DNA of 5,570 bases, from the NCBI GenBank assembly GCA_031550755.1, contig JAVBOJ010000009.1, forward strand, positions 1 to 5,570, written 5' to 3'. The notes beneath the pieces are model-generated. The model did not search any database. It was not told where the DNA came from and saw nothing but the letters and a program-made list of their open reading frames with translations. The DNA is from JAVBOJ01 sp031550755. GTDB lineage: Bacteria; Bacillota; Clostridia; Oscillospirales; UBA929. Every line of letters begins with the position of its first letter. Position 1 is the stretch's first letter. This document shows, piece after piece, positions 1-5,570 of this stretch. Both the position numbers and the translations under genes were made by a program.

Positions 1-1348
1 GGACGCCCTGCGGACATCGCTGGGCGTGCGGGCCGAGGCGGCGGAGGAGTTTGAGGAGGTCACCCGCACTTCGGCGCTGTCGCCCTGTCTGGCGTTCGCG
101 GCGGTTGACTCCGGTGCCCGCGCGGCGCTGGACTTGCTGCACACGCCGTTCCCCGAGGCGAACCGCACGCGCGGGAGCTTACCGCCCCAAGCGGTTGCGG
201 CACTGTATGGGGACAGCCTGCGGCTGTCTGCCTCGCAGGTGGAGAGCTTTTTTGCCTGTCATTTTTTGTATTTTTTGCGGTACGGGCTGGGTGTGCGCCC
301 GCGCCGGCCGGGCGGCTTTACGGCGTCGGAAAGCGGACTGTTCGCCCATTTCGCGCTGGAGCGGGTGGTGCGCGAGGCCATGGCGCACGGGGGTTTCGGG
401 GCTTTTTCGCCCGAGGAGGCGCGCCGCGTCGCCCGCGAGGCCGCCGGGGAATACGGCCAAACGGCGCTCGCGCCGCTGCTGTCCCACTCGCCCCGGTTCC
501 GGTTTTTGTTCGCCCGCATGACGGCGGGGCTGGAGAACATGGCCGAAAACATGGCCGAGGAGCTGGCGCGCTCGGATTTCGTCCCGCTGGACACCGAGCT
601 CTCCTTCGGGCGGCGGGAGGGCGGACTGCCGCCGGTTGCTGTCGCGCCGGGGGTCAGCCTGGTCGGGCAGGTGGATCGGGTGGACGGCTTCGTGCGGGAC
701 GGCACGTTGTACGTCCGCGTGGTGGACTACAAAACCGGCCGCAAGGCGTTTTCGCTGGGGCAGACGCTGCACGGGCAGAATTTGCAGATGCTTTTGTACC
801 TCTTCGCGCTGGAAAACGAGGGGCTGACGCGCTACGGGGCGCGGCTGGGGGCGGACGAAATCGCCCCGGCGGGCGTGCTGTACCTGCCGGCGCGGGAGAA
901 AATTTTGCGGGTGGACAGCCCGCGCACAAGCGACGAGGAGATCCGCGAGGGGCTGGCCAAGGAGCTGCGCCGCAAGGGACTGCTGCTGGACGAGCCGGCG
1001 GTTTTGGCCGCCATGGAGCGCGACATGGGCGCGAAGGCGGAATTTTTGCCGGTGGCCTATTTGAAGGACGGCAGCCTGGCGGCGCAGTCGCAGGTGGCGT
1101 CCGCCGCGCGGTTCAGCCTGCTCAGACGCCACGTTGAGGGGATGCTGCGGGGCATGGCGGGTGAGCTGCGCCGGGGCGACGTGAGCGCCTCGCCGCTGGT
1201 CTCGGGCGGCGAAAACCATTGCCAGCACTGTGAATACGCCGCCGCCTGCCAGTTTGACGAGACCGAGGGCGGCGACCGGCCCCGGTACCGCACCGCGCCG
1301 TCGGACAAGGAATTTTGGCAGATGCTGGAAAAGGAGGGGGAGGCATGA
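1..1348 (+). CDS. addB: AddB, ATP-dependent helicase/nuclease subunit B, C-terminal part (5' end outside window)
   Basis: Partial gene: the frame is open from the first bases, with no real start inside the window. About 448 residues are present, roughly the last 40% of a family usually near 1150 residues. Numbering from the in-frame GTG at 26, Cys78 (FFACHF) and Cys399, Cys402 and Cys408 (C-X2-C-X5-C) match the four AddB cysteines that bind a 4Fe-4S cluster and pin the nuclease domain closed. Between them lies a PD-(D/E)XK nuclease core: Asp217 in VGQVDRVD, Asp234 and Lys236 in VVDYKTG, and a Q-X3-Y helix at 254-258. In the AddAB complex, AddB recognises Chi and cuts the 5'-ended strand during cytoplasmic double-strand-break processing. 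The helicase-like N-terminal part is not visible, so its ATP site cannot be judged. The stop codon overlaps the addA start, indicating one operon with translational coupling. Identification is firm. Confidence 0.95.
   Translation, partial: DALRTSLGVRAEAAEEFEEVTRTSALSPCLAFAAVDSGARAALDLLHTPFPEANRTRGSLPPQAVAALYGDSLRLSASQVESFFACHFLYFLRYGLGVRPRRPGGFTASESGLFAHFALERVVREAMAHGGFGAFSPEEARRVAREAAGEYGQTALAPLLSHSPRFRFLFARMTAGLENMAENMAEELARSDFVPLDTELSFGRREGGLPPVAVAPGVSLVGQVDRVDGFVRDGTLYVRVVDYKTGRKAFSLGQTLHGQNLQMLLYLFALENEGLTRYGARLGADEIAPAGVLYLPAREKILRVDSPRTSDEEIREGLAKELRRKGLLLDEPAVLAAMERDMGAKAEFLPVAYLKDGSLAAQSQVASAARFSLLRRHVEGMLRGMAGELRRGDVSASPLVSGGENHCQHCEYAAACQFDETEGGDRPRYRTAPSDKEFWQMLEKEGEA
536..559 (+). 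repeat. 12-bp tandem direct repeat inside addB
   Basis: Two adjacent copies of AACATGGCCGAA/G (536-547 and 548-559, 11 of 12 bases identical) encode the peptide NMAE twice at residues 171-178, numbered from the GTG at 26. It lies in the helix before the conserved segment ending in SDFVP. It keeps the frame and looks like a small in-frame duplication or a chance helical repeat. Confidence 0.6.
1331..1337 (+). promoter_or_regulatory. Ribosome binding site of addA
   Basis: A perfect AAGGAGG Shine-Dalgarno sequence lies inside the last codons of addB, 7 bases before the ATG at 1345. It decides the addA start in favour of that ATG over the in-frame TTG at 1315, which lies upstream of this site and has no comparable one. 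Confidence 0.9.
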
Positions 1349-4300
1349 GCGGTTTTTCTCTGACGCCGGAGCAGCAAACGGCGGTCGAGGCGCGGGGCGG
1401 GCCGCTGCTCGTGTCCGCCGCGGCCGGCTCGGGCACGACCCGGGTGCTGGTCAGCCGGCTGACGGCCTATTTGACCGATCCCCAAACCCCTTGCGACATC
1501 GACGAATTTCTCGTCATCACCTACACAAAGGCCGCCGCCGCCGAGCTGCGCGGGCGCATCCGGCGGGAGCTGCTCGACCGGATCCGGCAGGACCCGCGCG
1601 ACCGCCGTCTGCGGCGGCAGCTGACGCGGCTGTCCATGGCGCACATCCAGACCATTCACTCGTTTTGCAAGGAGCTCATCGACGCGCAGGGGGCGTCGCT
1701 CGGGGTGTCGCCGGGCGCGCGGCTGATTGAGGAGGCCGAGCGCGACCTGCTGTACGCCCGGGTGCTGGAGGAGACGCTGGAGGCGCGCTACGCCGCGATG
1801 GAGGGGTCGGACGACCCGTTTATGCGGCTGTTCGAGGTGACCGGGGATATGCGCGGCGACCGGGCGCTGACGGCGCTGATCCTGTCGGCCTATGAGAGCG
1901 TAAGGGCGCACCCGTTTTATGAGACATGGATGGAGACCCATCTGGGCTCGTTTTTGGGTGCGCCGTCACCGCTGTGGGAGGAAACCCTGCTGGCCTCCGC
2001 CCGGCGTACGGCGCACGGCGGTGTCGCGGCGCTGACCGGCGCGCTTTCCGACATGGCGGGCATCCCCGCGGTGGAGAGCGCCTACGGCCCGGCGTTTTTG
2101 GAGGATCTGCGGCAGGCGGAGGGCTTGCTGGCCGCGCTGGAGCGCGGCTGGGACGAGGCGTGCGCGGTGGCGGAGGCCATTGCACCGCAAAAGCTCTCGG
2201 CGGCAAGGGGTTTCGAGGACAAGGAGTTTTTGGCCGACTTGCAGGAGCGGCGCAAGGTGTGGAAAAAACAGGCGGACGCCTTGCGGGCGCTGCTGTCGGG
2301 CACAAAGGAGGAGCACACCGAAAGTCTGCGGGCGGTATCGCCCATGGTGCAGGGGCTGTTTGAGGCGGTGGGTCTGTTCGATGCCGCGTTGGAGCGCGAA
2401 AAACGGCGGCTGGGCCTGCTGGATTTCTCCGATCTGGAGCATCTGGCCGTGCGGCTGCTGTACACGCCCGACGGGGTCAAAACCCCCGTCTCGGCCGAGA
2501 CGGCCGGGCGGTTCCGCGAGGTGCTGGTGGACGAGTATCAGGACGTCAGCCGCTTGCAGGAGCTGCTGTTGCAGGCGATTTCAAGGGACGGGCAAAACCT
2601 CTTTATGGTGGGCGACGTGCGCCAGTCGATCTACCGGTTCCGGCTGGCCGAGCCGGGGATTTTTCTGGACAAATACCGCCGGTTTTCCGACGCGCCCGCG
2701 CCGGGAGAGCCCCGGCGGGTGCTGCTGAGCGCCAATTTCCGGTCGCGGCCGGAGGTGCTGGCGGCGGTCAACGGGGTATTTGCCAGCATTATGTCAACCG
2801 AAACGGGCGAGATGGACTACACCGAGCGGGAGTATCTGCAAGCCGGTGTCCCTCTGCCGGAGGGCGCGTCGCCGGTCAAACCGGAGCTGTTGCTGCTGTC
2901 CGGCGTGCCCGAGGCCGCCGAGGAGGACGCCCCCGCCCCCTCGCGCGGAGAGGCCGAGGCGGCGATGGTAGCCGCGCGGCTGCGCACGCTGCTGGACGAG
3001 GGGTTTTCCGTGTCCGACGGAAAGGGCGGCGTCCGCCCGGTCACGCCGGGCGACATGGCGGTGCTGCTGCGCTCGCCGGCGTCGAAGGAGGCCGTCTACC
3101 AAGAGGCGCTGGAGCGGGTCGGCATCCCCTGCCACGTCGAGCGGGAGCAGGCATTTTTCACCCTGCCCGAGGTGCGGGCGGTGCTGGGTCTGCTCGCGGC
3201 GGCGGACAACCCCCGGCAGGACGTGGCGCTGCTGGCGGCGCTGCGCTGCCCGGCGTATGCCTTCGACGCGGAAGCGCTGGCGGCGCTGCGGGAGGCCTGC
3301 CCGGACGGGGATTTGTACACGGCGGTGGAAACACGCGCCGCCGCCGGCGACCCGCGCTGTGCGCGGTTTTTGCGCGATCTGGCGGAGTTTCGCCTGTGGG
3401 CGCCCGATCTGGGCGTGTCGGGTCTGCTGTCGATGATCTATGACCGGACGAATCTGCCGGCGCTGTACGGCGCGCTGCCGGGCGGCCTTGTCCGGCAGGA
3501 GAATCTCACGGCGTTGCTCACGCTGGCCGACCGGTTTGAAAGCGCGCGCGGGCGCGGACTGTTCGCCTTTTTGCGGCTGACCGACACCATGTGCGCCAGG
3601 GGGGAAAGCCGCGCGAAAAAGCCCGCGTCCGGGACGGCGCGGGTCATGAGCATCCACAAATCCAAGGGGCTGGAATTCCCGGTCGTGGTGGTGGCCGACT
3701 GCGCGAAAAATTTCAACCGGGAGGACACGCGCGGGGCGCTGCTGCTGCATCCGTCGCTCGGCGTGGGGCCTCTGCGGCGGGAGCCGGAACGGCACATCGA
3801 ATATCCGACGCTGGCGCACCGGGCCATTGCCGTCCGGCTTTCGGAGGAGATGCTGGCCGAGGAAATGCGGGTGCTCTACGTGGCCATGACGCGGGCGCGG
3901 GAAAAGCTGATCCTCACCGCCGCGCCGCGCGACGCGGAAAAAGCGCTGGCCCGGCGGGAAAGCGCCCCTCTCTCGCCGGCGCGGGCGGCCGAGGCCAAGC
4001 ATTTCGCCGACTGGATTTTGATGCATTTGGCGTCCTCGCCGGCGGCGCGGGCGCTGTGGGAGGTCAAGGGGCTGACGCCGGAAGAGACACCGGCGGTCTC
4101 CAAAACCGCTGCCCCCTCATCGGAGCCGCTGCCCCCGCCCGACCGGGAAAAAATCGCGGAGATCGTCCGGCGGCTGTCGTTTGTCTACCCGCATCCGGCC
4201 GACCTGCCGTCCAAGCTGACGGCCACCCAGCTCAAGGGGCGGTTTTTGGATCACGAGGCGCAGGAAGACGCGCCGCCCGAACGCCACGCGCCGGTGTTCG

Positions 4301-4839
4301 ACCGGCCTCGGTTCATGCAGGAAACCGGCCTGACGTCGGCCGAGCGCGGCACGTCGCTGCATCTGTGTATGCAGTATATCGACTTCGCCCGCTGCGCGGA
4401 CGTCGCCGGCGTGCGGGACGAGCTCAACCGGCTGCAACAAAAAAGCCTACTCACAAAGGAGCAGGCGGAGGTGATTCAGCCGCAGCGGATAGCGGGCTTT
4501 TTCGCGTCCGGGCTGGGGCGGCGGGTGCTGGCCGCCGGAGCCGTGACGCGGGAGTTTAAATTCTCGCTGCTGCGCCCGGCGGAGGAGCTTCTCGGTTATG
4601 GCGGAGAAGAGGAAATCCTGTTGCAGGGCATGGTGGATCTCTATTTTGAGGAGCCCGGCGGGCTGGTGCTGGTCGATTTCAAAACCGACCGGATCCTCCC
4701 GGGCGGCGAGGCGGCGCGCGCCGCACACTACGAAACCCAGGTAAAGACTTACGCCGCCGCGCTGTCGCGCATCACGGGCCAGCCGGTCGCCGAGCGGCAT
4801 CTGTACTTTTTCGAGACCGGGACGGCGCATCAGATGTAG
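1345..4839 (+). CDS. addA: AddA, ATP-dependent helicase/nuclease subunit A, with altered Walker A lysine
   Basis: UvrD/RecB-type SF1A helicase fused to a RecB-family nuclease, 1164 residues, close to the usual AddA length. It is the motor of the AddAB end-resection complex and cuts the 3'-ended strand. Motifs in order: Q motif (TPEQQ, 7-11), Walker A (AAGSGTT, about 26-32), Ia (TYTKAAAAE, 59-67), Ib (TIHSF, 103-107), Walker B (VDEYQD, 395-400), III (GDVRQSIYRFR, 423-433), IV (NFRSR, 464-468), V (IHKSKGLEFP, 770-779) and VI (VLYVAMTRAR, 843-852). A Pro-rich linker (about 911-933) precedes the nuclease, which shows His1006, Asp1098, Asp1111 and Lys1113 (VDFKTD), and Gln1132/Tyr1136. The oddity is Thr31 (ACG, 1435-1437) where the family has the catalytic Lys. 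The frame is otherwise unbroken and every other motif intact. The start was chosen by the AAGGAGG site and the ATGA overlap with addB. The 3' end overlaps the convergent gene by 10 bp. Confidence 0.97.
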   Translation: MSGFSLTPEQQTAVEARGGPLLVSAAAGSGTTRVLVSRLTAYLTDPQTPCDIDEFLVITYTKAAAAELRGRIRRELLDRIRQDPRDRRLRRQLTRLSMAHIQTIHSFCKELIDAQGASLGVSPGARLIEEAERDLLYARVLEETLEARYAAMEGSDDPFMRLFEVTGDMRGDRALTALILSAYESVRAHPFYETWMETHLGSFLGAPSPLWEETLLASARRTAHGGVAALTGALSDMAGIPAVESAYGPAFLEDLRQAEGLLAALERGWDEACAVAEAIAPQKLSAARGFEDKEFLADLQERRKVWKKQADALRALLSGTKEEHTESLRAVSPMVQGLFEAVGLFDAALEREKRRLGLLDFSDLEHLAVRLLYTPDGVKTPVSAETAGRFREVLVDEYQDVSRLQELLLQAISRDGQNLFMVGDVRQSIYRFRLAEPGIFLDKYRRFSDAPAPGEPRRVLLSANFRSRPEVLAAVNGVFASIMSTETGEMDYTEREYLQAGVPLPEGASPVKPELLLLSGVPEAAEEDAPAPSRGEAEAAMVAARLRTLLDEGFSVSDGKGGVRPVTPGDMAVLLRSPASKEAVYQEALERVGIPCHVEREQAFFTLPEVRAVLGLLAAADNPRQDVALLAALRCPAYAFDAEALAALREACPDGDLYTAVETRAAAGDPRCARFLRDLAEFRLWAPDLGVSGLLSMIYDRTNLPALYGALPGGLVRQENLTALLTLADRFESARGRGLFAFLRLTDTMCARGESRAKKPASGTARVMSIHKSKGLEFPVVVVADCAKNFNREDTRGALLLHPSLGVGPLRREPERHIEYPTLAHRAIAVRLSEEMLAEEMRVLYVAMTRAREKLILTAAPRDAEKALARRESAPLSPARAAEAKHFADWILMHLASSPAARALWEVKGLTPEETPAVSKTAAPSSEPLPPPDREKIAEIVRRLSFVYPHPADLPSKLTATQLKGRFLDHEAQEDAPPERHAPVFDRPRFMQETGLTSAERGTSLHLCMQYIDFARCADVAGVRDELNRLQQKSLLTKEQAEVIQPQRIAGFFASGLGRRVLAAGAVTREFKFSLLRPAEELLGYGGEEEILLQGMVDLYFEEPGGLVLVDFKTDRILPGGEAARAAHYETQVKTYAAALSRITGQPVAERHLYFFETGTAHQM
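2470..2490 (+). repeat. Inverted repeat, 7-bp stem with 7-base loop, inside addA
   Basis: GACGGGG (2470-2476) pairs with CCCCGTC (2484-2490) around the loop TCAAAAC. It lies in the weakly conserved stretch about 20 residues before the Walker B motif. Its right arm is shared with the next palindrome, so the two RNA hairpins could not form together. No T-run follows, so it is not an intrinsic terminator. Its function is unknown and it may be chance. Confidence 0.5.
2486..2503. repeat. 18-bp perfect palindrome inside addA
   Basis: CCGTCTCGGCCGAGACGG is identical to its reverse complement. As RNA it would give a 7-bp stem closed by GGCC. It overlaps the right arm of the hairpin at 2470-2490. It lies within codons for about residues 381-387 of AddA, before the Walker B strand. 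No poly-T follows. I saw no second copy in the window. High G+C makes such palindromes more likely by chance. Confidence 0.55.
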
Positions 4840-5552
4840 ACAATCTCCACGCCGCCCAGCGAAATATGGCCGGTCAGGGTGAGTACCGGGCCGCCGGCGT
4901 TGGGGTCGCGCCGGTTTTTCTCATCCACGCCGCCCAGCATGGCCGAAATGCGGTTTTGCACCGTCCAGCTTCGCGGGATGTACAGCTCGACGCCGGCAAA
5001 GGAGCAGTCCAGCACGACCTCGGCGCCGTTGGGATCGAGCTGGGCATTGTCAAAAAACAGCTTGAGCGCACCGAAGGAGCAGTGGGCGTTTATCCGGCGC
5101 AAAGCGTTGGCGTGCAGGTACTTCACGGTGGATCCGAACGAGACGGTGCATTCGATGTCGTTTTCGTCGGTGTGATCCACCTTTTCATGCGGGTCGTGCC
5201 CATGGTCGTGATGGTGCTCAAAATGGGTCGTGCAGTGCTCGCCCCATTTTCCCTTGCGGTGGAAGACAATGGAAAATCCGATGCTGGCAAACAGCGCGGC
5301 CAGCAATATCGCCCAGAAGGACAGCCCCGCCAGGCCGAGCGGCTCGGCGTAGAGGATGGCTGCGATGCCGAGCGGGAAAAAGACGCCGAAAAATTGAAGA
5401 TGCACCAGGCTCTCGACAAAAATGGGAACCAAAAACAGGGTGCAGGCCAGCGTCCAGAAGCTGATCTGGACAAAAGCGCCGAGCTGATTGAGCACGATAA
5501 ACGCGGCGGCGCAAACAAAAAACAAACCCCAGAACCATTTTCTCAGTTTCAT
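4830..5552 (-). CDS. LiaF-like membrane protein with histidine-rich linker
   Basis: A 240-residue protein. Hydrophobic segments at about 5-24, 30-50, 53-68 and 75-97 suggest four membrane helices, as in the LiaI/LiaF-type transmembrane region. A linker follows with nine His between 106 and 127 plus several Asp/Glu. The C-terminal 110 residues are beta-rich, with four similar strand motifs: VSFGSTVKYL (137), CSFGALKLFF (158), CSFAGVELYI (183) and ISLGGVEIVY (230). This pattern fits the LiaF C-terminal (cell wall-active antibiotics response) domain. In Bacillus, LiaF restrains the LiaRS two-component system until the envelope is stressed; whether this protein does so is unknown, since no sensor kinase or regulator is visible here. 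The start is supported by an AGAGGG site 5 bases upstream. Hand-counted stretches are only about 53% G+C near the gene's 5' end, against over 70% in parts of addA. It could be a more distant member with an unrelated role. Confidence 0.75.
   Translation of the reverse strand: MKLRKWFWGLFFVCAAAFIVLNQLGAFVQISFWTLACTLFLVPIFVESLVHLQFFGVFFPLGIAAILYAEPLGLAGLSFWAILLAALFASIGFSIVFHRKGKWGEHCTTHFEHHHDHGHDPHEKVDHTDENDIECTVSFGSTVKYLHANALRRINAHCSFGALKLFFDNAQLDPNGAEVVLDCSFAGVELYIPRSWTVQNRISAMLGGVDEKNRRDPNAGGPVLTLTGHISLGGVEIVYI
5172..5237 (-). other. Histidine-rich, acidic linker segment of the LiaF-like protein
   Basis: Residues 106-127 contain nine His (106, 110, 113, 114, 115, 117, 119, 122, 127), Cys107 and five Asp/Glu (Glu112, Asp116, Asp120, Glu123, Asp126). 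The segment sits right after the last membrane helix and before the beta domain. Such clusters often bind Zn, Ni, Co or Cu, but binding is only inferred here. Confidence 0.6.
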
Positions 5553-5557
5553 AAAAT

Positions 5558-5563
5558 CCCTCT
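5558..5563 (-). promoter_or_regulatory. Ribosome binding site of the LiaF-like gene
   Basis: On the minus strand AGAGGG lies 5 bases before the ATG at 5552-5550. It is a partial match to AGGAGG but well placed. Only 18 bases upstream of the gene are in the window, so no promoter can be assessed. Confidence 0.6.
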
Positions 5564-5570
5564 TTCATCC

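Noticed and set aside
262..277. Two in-frame TTTTTTG heptamers in addB, near a third run of six T, as a programmed -1 frameshift site
   Set aside because: The heptamers (262-268 and 271-277) are in the right phase, but no convincing downstream pseudoknot or upstream stimulator was seen, and a shift would remove the conserved nuclease domain. Phe-TTT and Leu-TTG codons of a hydrophobic helix explain the run. It may be a spot for indel errors.
179..1228. Long open frame of 349 codons on the minus strand across addB
   Set aside because: It is antisense to a clearly coding gene with conserved AddB motifs, its translation is Arg/Gln/Pro-rich low-complexity sequence with no recognisable domain, and such frames are common opposite G+C-rich genes.
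1315..1344. Upstream TTG as an alternative addA start
   Set aside because: It would lie before the perfect AAGGAGG site and extend a protein whose N-terminus at the ATG (1345) already fits the family; the ATGA overlap is the usual coupling arrangement.
1057..1941. Minus-strand open frame of 294 codons over the addB/addA junction
   Set aside because: It is antisense to both conserved genes including their motifs, and has shadow-like composition.
2794..4026. Minus-strand open frame of 410 codons across addA
   Set aside because: Same reason: an Arg/Gln-rich shadow of the AddA coding frame with no domain.
3591..4559. Plus-strand open frame of 322 codons in another frame within addA
   Set aside because: Gly/Arg/Ala-rich shadow overlapping helicase motifs V and VI and the nuclease domain start of addA; no recognisable domain.
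5218..5568. Minus-strand open frame of 116 codons starting at 5568, upstream of the LiaF-like start
   Set aside because: It is out of frame with the LiaF-like gene, overlaps its membrane segments and has no family resemblance; the AGAGGG site serves the ATG at 5552.

Overview
The window is a piece of a G+C-rich bacterial chromosome. It holds two genes of a DNA-break repair operon and, facing them, one small membrane-protein gene. The AddAB-type enzyme (rather than RecBCD), the addB-then-addA order, the AAGGAGG ribosome binding site and the LiaF-like neighbour all point to a Firmicute. The very high G+C of addAB suggests a G+C-rich clostridial lineage such as the Oscillospirales; this placement is inferred, not proven.

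Layout. Bases 1-1348 (+) are the 3' part of addB, whose start lies before the window. This part carries the nuclease domain and all four cysteines of the iron-sulfur cluster. addA (1345-4839, +) follows with an ATGA stop/start overlap and looks complete at 1164 residues. On the other strand, 5552-4830 encodes a 240-residue protein with about four membrane segments, a histidine-rich linker and a repetitive beta-rich C-terminal domain of the LiaF-like kind. It converges on addA, and the two 3' ends overlap by 10 bp. No intergenic stretch exceeds about 20 bp. No RNA gene, mobile element, CRISPR array or intrinsic terminator is visible.

How the genes work together. AddA and AddB form a heterodimer that binds double-strand ends, unwinds and degrades the DNA until it meets a Chi sequence, then leaves a 3' tail for RecA loading. 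AddA is the ATP-driven motor and also carries a nuclease; AddB contributes Chi recognition, a second nuclease and the Fe-S cluster. The LiaF-like gene belongs to a different transcription unit and has no obvious functional link to addAB.

Main point of interest. The layout is ordinary, but the Walker A motif of AddA reads GSGTT instead of GSGKT. The catalytic lysine is replaced by threonine through a single-base difference (ACG versus AAG), while every other helicase and nuclease motif is intact. This is either a motor-dead AddA, a recent mutation, or a base error in the assembly. I found no evidence of a new multi-gene system.
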